From assembly GCA_033032175.1 (NCBI GenBank), contig CM065324.1, positions 2,294,001-2,358,000 on the forward strand: a DNA stretch of 64,000 nt. The letters are read 5' to 3'. Positions 51,701 through 53,879 of the stretch are shown in pieces. The notes below the pieces were generated by a model, which saw only the letters and a list, made by a program, of their open reading frames with translations, was not told where the DNA came from and ran no database searches. Source of the DNA: Saturnia japonica (taxonomy: Eukaryota > Arthropoda > Insecta > Lepidoptera > Saturniidae). The position numbers and the translations under genes are program-made. How positions within the stretch are numbered: position 1 is the stretch's first letter; every line of letters begins with the position of its first letter.

Positions 51701-53675
51701 GTTTTGTAGTAGGTTTTCTGTCGCAAGTTCCGAGCCGTACGGCGTCCCGGGGAGCGGCGTCACCAACTCCGTCAGCGTCGCCGTCAGTTCTGTGGGCGGC
51801 ACCTCCGGAACAGTGGGTAGTGGTACGCCGGTGAGCTCCGGTCCCGCCGACGAATGGAAACGAAGAGACCCGCCCAAGCACGCGCCCTATCTCGAGCCGG
51901 TCTCGCCGCCAGACAACCATCAAACCAACAGGTAATACTCCGACATTTTATTACAGTTTACTTCTTAAGAATCGATTTTCATAAAAAGCGTTAAGTTTTT
52001 CTGCGTAACATACTTTGCGCACCATTCAATTTTAGAAAAATCGTTAAATACTCAATTCATTCAATTGGTCAGTCAGTCAATCAATCACCTCTATGCCTAT
52101 TGCATATTCAAAGACAATCCTACTTAAAGAGTAAAGTGAAGTCATGCGTCGGAGCTAACACACAGACACAAACTTTTTTTTCTTTGTTTACATTGTCAAT
52201 AAATTATATGAATTTGAATCTCATATTCAACCAATGTATAATATTGTTATATCCGTGGGTAGTGAAAACGCCATTAGTTTTTAAGTAAATAATTTATTCG
52301 TACTTAGCGAAATAAACTTCTAACTAAAACACTATACTGTGGTCGTACTTACAGTATCTCTATCTATGGTTCACTTGCAGGTTATTTCGTTTTTATTGCT
52401 TGTTGTTTGCACTAGGTTGTCCAAAACAGAACTGTCTTGGCTCTGAACACGGCTCGTTTTATAATATCAAAATATAAATAGAAAAGCTCATGAATATTTT
52501 CTTGTAAACTGTAGCGGTGCGGATCGCGTCGGAGCGAGTGTTGGCGGCGGGGTGGTGGGGGCGGCGGGGCGGGTGCGCGACGGTACGGGTGCGTGTCCGG
52601 AGGCAGCGGCGTGCTGACCGCGTTCGACTACGTGACAACGCGCATCGTGGAGGTGATGCGTAGCGACGCGGACGAGCGTGCCGCCAAGCCTCAGCCGCAG
52701 ACGCTCGCGTTCCCGACCGCGCCCTACACGTTCCCTTACTCCGCGCTCAACGTCGCCGCTGCCACCACTGACGGTAACTAAACACCACATCCTTCTGCGT
52801 AACGCCCCACGACATTTTAACTTACGATCTTGTAACTGTAACTCACCACCTCCACTAACGAGTTTATCGCGGCGATATTATCGTCCTGCCACTTCATTCT
52901 ATAACAACTCGATGAACGTGTCTCCACAGGACGATACTATTGCGGCGATGCGTGGAGTTATATTGATGAGGAAAACTCCAACGATTCACTGCGCGTCCGT
53001 CGCGAAACGCGACCTACTCTTAGCGTACTCAATTGACACTTCTGATTTCGTTCTTGCTTATTACCGTAATAAATTCTTTTCAACCAAAATAACTTGTCAT
53101 GGTCACGCAGCGATCCGTCACGAGTCGAAAAAATACGCAGGCAGAAGAATAGTTGTCTCGTGGAGATCACCAGATGATAGCAGGACGAACTCGTGGCGAC
53201 AAACTCGCTTGTGGAGGTGGTGCCTAACTTGTGTATATATTAAAGATATTCTCTGAAACATTTTAATTTGATTCATTGTCTCTTTGCCATATTGAGAAGC
53301 TGTGGAACCATCTCCTGGCCAATTTGTACCCTCCTTCCTACAATATGGAGTCCTTCAGACATATCGTGAAGAGATATTTATGTAGTCCAGCATATTGACC
53401 CTCGATGGATTACGATCTCTTGGCAGTCAGCTTTTGTGTTAGGATTGTGCTGTGTTTACCATCAGGGACAATACCGTCATGCTACCATTTCAATGACAGT
53501 AAGAATTGTTTTCGTGTTGTGGTAATGGTGTATGATTGGTGTTGTAGGCGTAGTGCCGGTGACGTCGAGCGGGGCCGGCAGCGGCTCCGTCGCGGTGAGT
53601 GTGGTCGGCGGCGTCGCGCCCGAACCGGCACCGCTCATGTCCGCGCAGTACGAGCCACTCTCCGACGAGGACTGA
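3693..53675 (+). CDS. Smr: Smrter nuclear receptor corepressor (whole gene, spliced)
   Basis: Nuclear corepressor of the N-CoR/SMRT family. It binds unliganded nuclear receptors (ecdysone receptor in flies) and activates histone deacetylase 3 through its SANT region. The model joins 30 exons: 3693-3700, 3829-4048, 5008-5127, 6786-6953, 12470-12637, 13380-13505, 14952-15159, 16655-16817, 18250-18395, 19001-19196, 28344-28626, 29289-29508, 38044-38192, 38846-39029, 39402-39621, 39844-40111, 40603-40914, 41312-41632, 41892-42305, 42627-42990, 43118-43328, 43649-43700, 47194-47273, 48615-48822, 50005-50123, 50360-50606, 51130-51299, 51713-51931, 52607-52773, 53548-53675. All junctions are GT-AG and phase-compatible, giving about 1,952 residues. 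Human N-CoR has about 2,440, so short exons may be missed. Order of domains: coiled coil, SANT1, Cys-rich module, SANT2, GSI motifs, ITSQQM block, CoRNR boxes, QYEPLSDED end. Weakest points are exons 1 and 29 and the duplicated block. Confidence 0.9.
3829..4048 (+). CDS. Smr: Smrter exon 2: N-terminal basic/Pro region
   Basis: Acceptor ttctgcag, donor gtaagt, ending on a full codon. Encodes DGSYGRGGG, then YRRKGARMSLLGASY, a proline-rich stretch and PPPFKKVCLMPEPMSIRPIP. This matches the N-terminal layout of N-CoR/SMRT (arginine-rich RRPSLLSEF-like segment followed by PR..LE), which lies before the coiled coil in repression domain 1. Confidence 0.8.
4049..5007 (+). other. Intron 2, no gene seen
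   Basis: AT-rich intron. At 4321-4380 there is a tRNA-like box (GGTTTGAGTCC) that may be a decayed SINE head. No other feature was recognised. Confidence 0.4.
5008..5127 (+). CDS. Smr: Smrter exon 3: start of coiled-coil repression domain 1
   Basis: Forty codons, phase 0 on both sides. The end TTKDDLLQQISK matches the vertebrate SKEELIQSMDRVDREI segment that opens the long coiled coil. In N-CoR/SMRT this coiled coil contacts GPS2 and TBL1 to build the HDAC3 complex. Confidence 0.9.
5347..6535 (-). mobile_element. Mariner (DD34D) transposon, inactive
   Basis: Tc1/mariner element in Smrter intron 3, in reverse orientation. The transposase frame runs from an ATG at 6469 to a TAA at 5418. It shows the paired helix-turn-helix N-terminus, then SGDESW, HHDNAS and SPND, with 34 residues between the second and third aspartates. 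It is broken by an in-frame TAA (6137-6139), a one-base loss in a C-run (5628-5633) just before the third aspartate, and a TAG in place of a tryptophan codon (5496-5498). One terminal repeat seems present near 5351 (acgagggcggcactg); its partner was not found near 6530. Confidence 0.9.
5418..6469 (-). pseudogene. Mariner transposase pseudogene
   Basis: About 345 codons of a cut-and-paste transposase that once bound and cleaved the element's terminal repeats. Domains in order: DNA-binding HTH pair (YRWFAEFQRGR, HVTYREIQATL), then the catalytic core with all three aspartates recognisable. Two nonsense changes and one frameshift leave only two open pieces (6469-6137 and 6121-5621). No product is expected. 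The level of decay suggests an old insertion. Confidence 0.9.
6786..6953 (+). CDS. Smr: Smrter exon 4: coiled coil
   Basis: Fifty-six codons, phase 0. Encodes VDREMALAESSLAQLKKKQ and then IELEQSASKP, matching the vertebrate VDREIAKVEQQILKLKKKQQQLEEEAAKP coiled coil, followed by HRSLAHCIYAENRKK (vertebrate HRSIVQIIYDENRKK). This is the GPS2/TBL1-binding helix and the link into the deacetylase-activating region. Confidence 0.95.
7103..7312 (+). mobile_element. tRNA-derived SINE, family 1
   Basis: Starts aggcctcgtggcgcagtggtag with an A-box-like segment, and has a B-box-like GGTTCGATTTCC about 45 bases on, as in a tRNA head. It continues with a body that recurs in reverse at 16080-16268 (shared ctactattga, gtttgg.attaaatgg). 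Two copies in one window with a pol III-type head support a SINE. Confidence 0.7.
10451..11000. mobile_element. PIF/Harbinger-type MITE
   Basis: A 550-base non-autonomous element. Left end GGGCTTCTTCACACG and right end (reversed) GGCTTGTTTTACACG form terminal repeats, continuing into CCACAACCACA-like repeats on both sides. It is flanked by TTA at 10448-10450 and 11001-11003. GG-start ends and a three-base TTA duplication are typical of PIF/Harbinger. The interior is packed with copies of CGCAACCACA in both orientations. Confidence 0.85.
11798..12209. mobile_element. Tc1/mariner- or pogo-like MITE
   Basis: A 412-base element with terminal repeats CAGTGTAAACTCTTTGTAACG and (reversed) CAGTGTAAACTCTTTATAACG, flanked by TA on both sides (11796-11797 and 12210-12211). 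Internal TATAACG-containing segments repeat. It sits inside the right arm of the larger inverted-repeat element, so it inserted later. No coding capacity. Confidence 0.85.
12470..12637 (+). CDS. Smr: Smrter exon 5: deacetylase-activating region
   Basis: Fifty-six codons, phase 0. Reads YPLYNQPQDTEQYHENIRTH, which matches vertebrate LPLYNQPSDTKVYHENIKTN closely, then RTFRARLLEHIRIVKEIAEK. This region lies just before SANT1 and belongs to the deacetylase-activating domain. Confidence 0.95.
12980..13165 (+). repeat. Interspersed repeat family 2, copy 1
   Basis: Fragment sharing cacctgataataagcagctacc, ttggacgcttgtaa-like, accataggtatt, gaccttgaaccccc and ttggctgc.atcttctgtaggg with copies at 18672-18905, 20330-20560 and 50683-50905. 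No ORF and no clear ends. Probably a SINE or the 3' end of a LINE. Confidence 0.7.
13380..13505 (+). CDS. Smr: Smrter exon 6: helix before SANT1
   Basis: Forty-two codons, phase 0. Encodes EYSRRAAEWARRVERIEQSQ and KRKAKDAKNREFFEK, matching vertebrate RYDQLMEAWEKKVDRIENNP and RRKAKESKTREYYEK. This is a conserved basic helix in the deacetylase-activating region. Confidence 0.95.
13506..14951 (+). other. Intron 6, repeat fragments only
   Basis: Holds a reversed Helitron-like fragment (14078-14258) and, near 14795-14870, a repeat also seen at 40360-40440 (shared taccctaccatcatgctatagtttc). No gene. Confidence 0.5.
14078..14258 (-). mobile_element. Helitron-like fragment
   Basis: Read on the minus strand it ends gcggagccgcgggaacatcgctagt and carries an upstream segment with ctccgaaactactgaagcgatta. 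This is the common 3' architecture of short lepidopteran Helitron-like elements (GC-rich terminal segment then CTAGT). A piece of the same sequence (actgcgtagtaacaaacgcgtgc) recurs at about 48245. Confidence 0.55.
14952..15159 (+). CDS. Smr: Smrter exon 7: helix and linker before SANT1
   Basis: Reads VFPELRKQREERERFNRLG (vertebrate QFPEIRKQREQQERFQRVG), then EIADGLHEQEHEDKKMRSLT and VVPPLL (vertebrate EIIDGLSEQENNEKQMRQLSVIPP). The inositol-phosphate and HDAC3-binding helix region is conserved. Ends with one spare base before a gttagt donor. Confidence 0.95.
15160..16654 (+). other. Intron 7
   Basis: AT-rich, with one reversed SINE at 16080-16268. No other feature seen. Confidence 0.5.
16080..16268 (-). 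mobile_element. tRNA-derived SINE, family 1 (reversed copy)
   Basis: On the minus strand it begins aggtcttaatcacggtagtag, contains gagaggtcgcgggatctata in the B-box position, and shares the body of the element at 7103-7312. The tRNA-like head is more diverged than in the first copy. Confidence 0.65.
16655..16817 (+). CDS. Smr: Smrter exon 8: SANT1 (first part)
   Basis: Encodes LQLRNVWSQAEREVFREKYL, QHPKNFGTIASFLPRKNVRD, CV. It matches vertebrate QFMNVWTDHEKEIFKDKFIQHPKNFGLIASYLERKSVPDCV. The Trp of helix 1 and the NFG/IAS segment of helix 2 are kept. With upstream helices SANT1 forms the deacetylase-activating domain that binds HDAC3. The exon ends within the Arg codon shared with exon 9. 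Confidence 0.97.
17020..17093 (+). repeat. CTAGT-ending repeat tail, copy 1
   Basis: Short tail with GC-rich terminal segment and CTAGT end, related to 17985-18061. Probably a Helitron-like remnant. Confidence 0.4.
17985..18061 (+). repeat. CTAGT-ending repeat tail, copy 2
   Basis: Second member of the pair, with the same gaaaccgtgggg.cagctagt end. About 180 bases before exon 9. Confidence 0.4.
18250..18395 (+). CDS. Smr: Smrter exon 9: end of SANT1
   Basis: Completes the Arg codon and reads FYYLSKKAENYKQLLRK, matching vertebrate LYYYLTKKNENYKALVRR, the recognition helix of SANT1. It then runs into a basic Pro/Arg tail (RRSTRNPPRPAPDPDLPAG), as in vertebrates where GKRRGR follows. Confidence 0.95.
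18672..18905 (+). repeat. Interspersed repeat family 2, copy 2
   Basis: Best-preserved copy of the family: ggtggcagacaag, gtggtaagcggctaccgtag, accataggtatcac, gaccttgaaccccg, aagagttctggaaacc, ttggctgcgagtcttctgta, ccccaagtagagagaaat. It ends about 95 bases before exon 10. Confidence 0.75.
19001..19196 (+). CDS. Smr: Smrter exon 10: acidic and Pro-rich linker
   Basis: Joined to exon 9 it reads GTSGRCADAKEPSAEESAAG, then GVLVLDPGVESMEVAPPP and a Pro/Val/Leu-rich stretch. Low-complexity linker between the SANT domains, poorly conserved in the family. Assigned by acceptor, donor and reading phase, and strong GC and codon bias. Confidence 0.8.
20330..20560 (+). repeat. Interspersed repeat family 2, copy 3
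   Basis: Shares cccgcctgatggtaagcggg, gacgcttgtaataccatagg, aagctctggaaaccctactt and gccccgagtagagagaaatc with copies at 12980, 18672 and 50683. Same orientation as the host gene. Confidence 0.75.
21890..22110. repeat. Interspersed repeat family 3, short copy
   Basis: Starts with ttataaaggaatattttttattgcttgatagac and ends tatagtaggatactatattatatagtagcgttggcggccctag. The same two ends occur about 1 kb apart at 54460-55482. Probably a MITE with a longer relative downstream of the gene. Confidence 0.55.
24864..24987 (-). CDS. Possible antisense exon (unassigned)
   Basis: A GC-rich 124-base block in an AT-rich intron, bounded on the minus strand by a caagcag acceptor and a strong gtgagt donor. 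One frame reads NIVVESESEADGRPRAP and a Pro/Arg-rich stretch, and another frame is also open. It is not recognised and no partner exon was found. It could equally be a GC-rich non-coding patch. Low confidence. Confidence 0.22.
25912..26180 (+). mobile_element. tRNA-derived SINE, family 4, copy 1
   Basis: The head has an A-box (TTAGACTAGTGG) and a B-box (GGATTCGAATCC) spaced as in a tRNA, followed by a body with ggcaattggctcgccccctgttacatggga and a tail gatggtatgttatgttatag. Other copies lie at 33981-34200 and, reversed, at 58455-58710. This is a SINE, not a functional tRNA gene, because the body is conserved among copies. Confidence 0.8.
27862..28011 (+). mobile_element. Non-LTR retrotransposon C-terminal fragment
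   Basis: Open frame reading CVRFYNELPKHITDLP, NKFKNHVMQVLLSKGYY, HYVN. This resembles the C-terminal end of the ORF2 reverse transcriptase of Jockey/CR1-type LINEs (FYNxLP...FKxxVKxxL...YY). Only the last ~50 codons remain, as expected for a 5'-truncated insertion. Confidence 0.6.
28344..28626 (+). CDS. Smr: Smrter exon 11: Pro-rich linker
   Basis: Completes the Arg codon from exon 10 and reads PELIRTPPLPPSPPPASSAP onward, a Pro/Leu/Ser low-complexity stretch ending TEATVTITIVT at a gtaagt donor in phase 0. Not conserved in detail. Kept because splice sites, phase and codon bias agree with exons on both sides. Confidence 0.8.
28713..28835. repeat. 21-22 base tandem repeat
   Basis: About six head-to-tail units of ttacagccatgttgccgacct with increasing divergence to the right, just after the exon 11 donor. 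Translatable in several frames by chance. Behaves like a minisatellite. Confidence 0.85.
29289..29508 (+). CDS. Smr: Smrter exon 12: Ser/Thr- and Pro-rich linker
   Basis: Phase 0 start, reading NSSPTIPNLPTSSTTPSNF, then a Thr/Val stretch and a PTPQPAQPPTPTQPPPTPEP segment. Ends with one spare base before gtgagt. The low-complexity linker continues exon 11; the intron between (28627-29288) contains the tandem repeat. Confidence 0.8.
30760..30765 (-). terminator. Polyadenylation signal for nested zinc-finger gene
   Basis: AATAAA on the minus strand about 130 bases beyond the stop codon at 30896. It is a consensus hexamer in the expected position, but such hexamers are common in AT-rich DNA. 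Confidence 0.4.
30896..31381 (-). CDS. Nested intronless C2H2 zinc-finger protein
   Basis: A 161-residue ORF on the strand opposite Smrter, inside intron 12. Residues 1-60 are Pro/Arg/Ser-rich and probably disordered. Residues 117-138 form one C2H2/C2HC finger: C117, C120, F124, V130, H133, then C137/H138 (motif CKTCGSKFPSYYFVHKHRK). A short Ser/Thr/Pro tail follows. The reading frame is uninterrupted and GC-rich in an AT-rich intron, which argues for selection. A TATA-like box (about 31431-31444) lies 50-60 bases before the ATG, and AATAAA lies about 130 bases after the stop. The finger suggests nucleic-acid or protein binding; the exact family is not recognised. It may be a retrocopied or orphan gene. 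Alternatively it could be one exon of a longer transcript. Confidence 0.65.
   Translation of the reverse strand: MLSLYRAWLGPSPCVARPAPPPGAHRPVPRRARVPSPPASPPPKSPSSTTSSELDVERIEAPEPPKHQTSTVLDIACCDGPVRFSRVLNVAWRETSPDGDWCRHRKSQRTTIHYYPCKTCGSKFPSYYFVHKHRKICHGEESNAVSSRDATPQPSTSNAAN
31431..31444 (-). promoter_or_regulatory. TATA-like box of nested zinc-finger gene
   Basis: Minus strand reads ctattatatttaaacg, 50-60 bases upstream of the ATG at 31381, with a GC-rich segment between. Position and sequence fit a TATA promoter with a short 5' UTR. Confidence 0.4.
32955..33431 (+). mobile_element. Helitron-like element, copy 1
   Basis: About 475 bases highly similar along its length to 53880-54375. Both begin taatgtcaaaataacag, contain ctccgaaacggttggaccgattttg and taaatggctta, and end gtgagcgaagcc.cgg.cac..ctagt. 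The CTAGT end and GC-rich terminal segment are typical of non-autonomous lepidopteran Helitron-like elements. No ORF. Confidence 0.7.
33981..34200 (+). mobile_element. tRNA-derived SINE, family 4, copy 2
   Basis: Shares the body and tail of the copy at 25912-26180 (cccgattaatggcaat, ttacatgggacctaaaaaca, ctctgcctaacccttc, gtatgttatgttatgg). The tRNA-like head is shortened, with the B-box lost. Confidence 0.75.
35849..36060 (+). repeat. LTR-like repeat, copy 1
   Basis: Begins tgttacacccgtgggtatta and shares with 52238-52460 a series of blocks: aaatgccatta, cactgtggt, tgttatcgttttgtaa/tgcttgttgtttgca, caaaactgaactgtct, ggctcg/gtcgc..tata. The tgtta start and a TATA-like segment would fit a solo LTR. 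A possible end gtaaca lies at about 36298, but no flanking duplication was found. Confidence 0.4.
38044..38192 (+). CDS. Smr: Smrter exon 13: Ser/Thr stretch and first CxxC
   Basis: Completes the Ala codon with exon 12 and reads LTERIGTPSSSTTVTTTTVT, TTSSSCAVCNTPGATRTISR, SRTIHYGLK. The CAVC pair opens a Cys-rich module continued in exon 14. Ends in phase 0 at gtatgt. Confidence 0.85.
38846..39029 (+). CDS. Smr: Smrter exon 14: Cys-rich putative zinc module
   Basis: Reads EEAVGARVCEACHCRCVRSR, YTRCPVPTCPGPRVRAKRLR, HLPPRWHDL and so on. Cysteines follow CxxCxCxC...C...C spacing and, with CAVC (exon 13) and CCLTC (exon 15), make a compact Cys-rich unit between the two SANT domains. The vertebrate proteins lack a clear counterpart at this place, so this looks like an invertebrate feature of the family. 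Metal binding is inferred from the cysteine pairs. Confidence 0.9.
39402..39621 (+). CDS. Smr: Smrter exon 15: SANT2
   Basis: Reads IPCELSKCCLTCFKRITRRL, then DPSEEEAGRFRSLLREHGTA, WDRIAALSGRTPASLKAFYF, TYR. This matches the second SANT/Myb fold of N-CoR ([43 protein letters not shown]), which binds histone tails. The first helix aromatic is replaced by an acidic segment, but the last two helices are clear. Confidence 0.95.
39844..40111 (+). CDS. Smr: Smrter exon 16: end of SANT2 and acidic linker
   Basis: Completes the Arg codon and reads KKLQLDAVVGERAAIASRCS, SSEDSALSSGDT, then a His/Pro-rich stretch and DEYDSSATETADEENDAPTT. The Ser/acid-rich block after SANT2 resembles vertebrate CESVASTVSAQEDEDIEASNEEE. 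Phase 0 at gtaacc. Confidence 0.9.
40205..40450 (+). repeat. CTAGT-ending repeat and adjacent SINE-like fragment
   Basis: The first part ends gtgagtgaagccgcgggggcacagctagt (to about 40338), as in the Helitron-like elements at 32955 and 53880. The second part shares ggtagctag.taggt and taccaccatgctatggtttca with 14795-14870. It fills most of the intron before exon 17. Confidence 0.5.
40603..40914 (+). CDS. Smr: Smrter exon 17: Ser/Cys-rich segment and conserved helix
   Basis: 104 codons, phase 0 on both sides. Begins SLPPTSIGMPPVTTSSSSP, passes through a repetitive VCTAVCTAACAVVCTAPCT stretch, and ends with RDVVLNLIEFSLTRDAHPVP. The final helix-like part is the probable conserved element; the Cys/Thr/Ala repeats come from a GTGCACGGC-type DNA repeat. 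Confidence 0.85.
41312..41632 (+). CDS. Smr: Smrter exon 18: central region
   Basis: 107 codons, phase 0. Encodes VSSSTGGRETLATLTVVNSS, a polar stretch, DGLVLVHIEPRTDPRPDQRV and DSLLDLTVKRTDRRNDIAFQ. Not matched to a named domain. The regular DSR/DPR repeats come from repeated cgcgacccgac units. Strong coding bias and phase support it. Confidence 0.85.
41892..42305 (+). CDS. Smr: Smrter exon 19: two GSI motifs and His-rich tail
   Basis: 138 codons, phase 0. Contains KGSITLGTPV and PPGSITAGTPV, the repeated GSI motifs (GSITxGTP) that mark SMRT and N-CoR. It then has PHHAHPAHPQHQQHAPHPQH and an RSPAYCTPATPQR end. Its last 165 bases occur again at 45185-45349 without an acceptor. Confidence 0.95.
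42627..42990 (+). CDS. Smr: Smrter exon 20: ITSQQM block and His/Pro repeats
   Basis: Reads LEQRQIIMADFITSQQMHGG, matching vertebrate ENRQTIINDYITSQQM, one of the strongest C-terminal landmarks of the family. It continues with an Arg/Glu repeat (RPERLERPERVERTERTER) and PHHPQHPHHPHHPQHPHHPQ. Ends with one spare base at gtaacc. Repeated at 45671-46034. Confidence 0.95.
43118..43328 (+). CDS. Smr: Smrter exon 21: conserved helix and Gln/His repeats
   Basis: Completes a Gly codon and reads HEAFTSLVNVASAATALPVP, then a QHPxQH repeat run ending HPHDVR. The AFTSLVNVA segment is a likely conserved helix; the rest is a Gln/His low-complexity stretch. Repeated at 46184-46394. Confidence 0.9.
43649..43700 (+). 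CDS. Smr: Smrter exon 22: short linker
   Basis: A 52-base exon reading (R)LRDMSLTQKYHPISQYQ, ending in phase 0. Repeated at 46715-46766 with identical coding content. Confidence 0.85.
43719..45184 (-). mobile_element. piggyBac-like element, defective and one-ended
   Basis: Begins directly after TTAA (43715-43718) with CCCTTTGAGACCTG, the expected form of a piggyBac end. The other end shows no matching terminal repeat or TTAA: element sequence runs straight into mid-exon 19 sequence at 45185. It carries an internally deleted transposase on the minus strand. Confidence 0.85.
44077..45120 (-). pseudogene. piggyBac transposase, internally deleted
   Basis: A 347-residue ORF against about 560-600 for full piggyBac transposases. 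It has an acidic N-terminus (residues 1-35), then jumps to the middle of the RNase H-like fold. The second and third catalytic aspartates are visible (D79 in LYFDNYF; D192 in GGVDLLDQ), as is the C-terminal Cys-rich domain (CSGRTRIKCIKCKVHLCL). The first catalytic aspartate and the surrounding ~220 residues are missing, so it should not cut DNA. It could still bind element ends. The frame itself is open. Confidence 0.85.
45185..45349 (+). pseudogene. Smr: Smrter exon 19 fragment (second copy)
   Basis: Carries the last 55 codons of exon 19 and the donor (gtaaat), but no acceptor or GSI motifs. It follows piggyBac sequence directly, so it cannot be spliced as a normal internal exon. Confidence 0.85.
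45671..46034 (+). CDS. Smr: Smrter exon 20, second copy
   Basis: 364 bases, identical in length and phase to 42627-42990, with a few silent differences and intact splice sites. Because exon 22 ends in phase 0 and this exon starts in phase 0, splicing both copies would keep the frame and repeat about 209 residues. It may instead be an allelic copy placed in tandem by the assembler. Confidence 0.7.
46184..46394 (+). CDS. Smr: Smrter exon 21, second copy
   Basis: 211 bases, same phases and protein as 43118-43328, with one silent change noticed (gca to gcg). The intron before it differs by a roughly 20-base insertion (tactacatgtattactatatg). Confidence 0.7.
46715..46766 (+). CDS. Smr: Smrter exon 22, second copy
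   Basis: 52 bases, identical protein to 43649-43700. It is the copy contiguous with the downstream gene, so it is the more likely one in a haplotype without the piggyBac element. Confidence 0.75.
47001..47155. mobile_element. Harbinger-like MITE, short
   Basis: A 155-base near-palindrome. The left GGCTACCTGTCCACTGGAGC and reversed right GGCTGCCTGTTCACTGAAGC are terminal repeats that extend through tttcgaccaat. Flanked by TTA (46998-47000 and 47156-47158). Ends only 38 bases before exon 23. Confidence 0.85.
47194..47273 (+). CDS. Smr: Smrter exon 23: short conserved helix
   Basis: An 80-base exon reading VIDRRVKHSQYTIERDIQIA, MQQRREK, with two spare bases at gtaagt. It is basic and helix-prone, of unknown domain. 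It is tightly flanked by two related MITEs. Confidence 0.85.
47398..48462. mobile_element. Harbinger-like element, 1.07 kb
   Basis: Left end GGCTTGCCTGTCCTCTGAAG, reversed right end GGTTGCCTGTTTACTGATGC, both followed by cggagc-type sequence. Flanked by TAA (47395-47397 and 48463-48465). Related to the short element at 47001-47155. No transposase recognised, so non-autonomous. Confidence 0.75.
48615..48822 (+). CDS. Smr: Smrter exon 24: Gln/His repeat
   Basis: Completes an Asn codon and reads ERAMAAMQERHAIEPHQSYQ, then about 35 residues of Q/H/P repeats (CAGCAC-type DNA repeats), ending QTMIHDRHLMP in phase 0. Such tracts are usual in insect corepressors and often vary in length between alleles. 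Confidence 0.9.
49400..49675 (+). repeat. SINE-like repeat
   Basis: Contains a B-box-like gagttcgaatccctgcaata, then ctgcctgtcttaactacctt and taaaatctgttgccaagcat; the last block resembles 5280-5305 in intron 3 (taaatctgttgccaatcac). Probably a tRNA-derived SINE fragment. Confidence 0.5.
50005..50123 (+). CDS. Smr: Smrter exon 25: linker
   Basis: Reads GVPAQEAERRIGAGVVSGYG, SAGKHRALTPHHPGTDRKE. An internal GT at 50105 was rejected, because the phase needed by exon 26 (two spare bases) is met only by the gtacgt donor at 50124. The HHPGTD.RKE segment is a likely conserved patch. Confidence 0.85.
50360..50606 (+). CDS. Smr: Smrter exon 26: first CoRNR-like box
   Basis: Gly/Ala-rich start, then TAASLIDAIITHQISQTSDQ. 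The IDAII core fits the CoRNR consensus (I/L-x-x-I/V-I), and the whole matches the N3 receptor-interaction motif of N-CoR (FIDVIITRQI followed by DKD-like residues). This helix docks into the coactivator groove of unliganded nuclear receptors. Located near residues 1707-1716 in my model. Confidence 0.95.
50683..50905 (+). repeat. Interspersed repeat family 2, copy 4
   Basis: Diverged copy of the family at 12980, 18672 and 20330. Shared: taggtattact, cccgacctt, aagaagctctggaaacttta, atttagctgcgatcttttgtagg, ccaagtaaagaaaaatct. Confidence 0.65.
51130..51299 (+). CDS. Smr: Smrter exon 27: second CoRNR-like box
   Basis: Reads an Arg/Glu-rich stretch, then YTTSIKLGDLASNIINRDF. It aligns with the N2 receptor-interaction motif of N-CoR (ITLADHICQIITQDF). 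The residue three before the first Ile of the II pair is Ala here rather than Ile, so it departs from the strict consensus. Ends with two spare bases at gtgagt. Confidence 0.93.
51713..51931 (+). CDS. Smr: Smrter exon 28: EPVSPP segment
   Basis: Reads FSVASSEPYGVPGSGVTNSV, a Ser/Thr/Val/Gly stretch, then HAPYLEPVSPPDNHQTNR. The EPVSPP motif is also present between the N2 and N1 motifs of vertebrate SMRT. The acceptor is a tandem tagtag (exon start 51710 or 51713), giving Asn-Arg or Lys at the junction without changing frame. Confidence 0.92.
52238..52460 (+). repeat. LTR-like repeat, copy 2
   Basis: Starts tgttatatccgtgggtagtg and shares several blocks with 35849-36060 (see there). It lies in the intron directly before exon 29, ending about 50 bases from the nearest consensus acceptor. 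Confidence 0.4.
52607..52773 (+). CDS. Smr: Smrter exon 29: conserved helix (start uncertain)
   Basis: Reads SGVLTAFDYVTTRIVEVMRS, DADERAAKPQPQTLAFPTAP, YTFPYSALNVA, in the place where vertebrate proteins carry the N1 receptor motif. Codon bias and downstream phase are clear. The start is not: the best acceptor (cttgtaaactgtag/C, exon from 52515) gives a Gly/Ala-rich frame that is one base out and stops at TGC TGA. In-frame acceptors at 52535 or 52607 lack good pyrimidine tracts. A one-base indel in the G-runs at 52550-52575 would explain it. Confidence 0.6.
53288..53400 (+). mobile_element. Non-LTR retrotransposon C-terminal fragment
   Basis: Reads LWNHLLANLYPPSYNMESFR, HIVKRYL, a typical LINE ORF2 C-terminal motif (WNxLP...FKxxLxxYL). 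A diverged relative is at 3320-3380. It lies in the last intron of Smrter. Confidence 0.55.
53548..53675 (+). CDS. Smr: Smrter exon 30: C-terminus and stop
   Basis: Completes a Gly codon, reads VVPVTSSGAGSGSVAVSVVG, GVAPEPAPLMSAQYEPLSDE, D, then TGA at 53673-53675. The end matches vertebrate SMRT (KPLLCSQYETLSDSE), whose terminal acidic-Ser motif is a phosphorylation-type tail. This fixes the 3' end of the coding region firmly. Confidence 0.97.
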
Positions 53676-53879
53676 CAGCGCCCCGCTCCCGCATCCACTG
53701 CCGCGACCCTCGTACCCGCCGCTGCGCCCCCCACACCGCATCCCGTACCAGCCTCCTAACGGCACGTCGCGCGTCACTCCGTCATCTGCTTTAGTTCCCG
53801 GCACTAGTCGTGACTCATCAGCGCCTAGGGTTGCCAACTTTTTTTCATCTATACAATTAATTAATTTGAAGTGTCTGAT

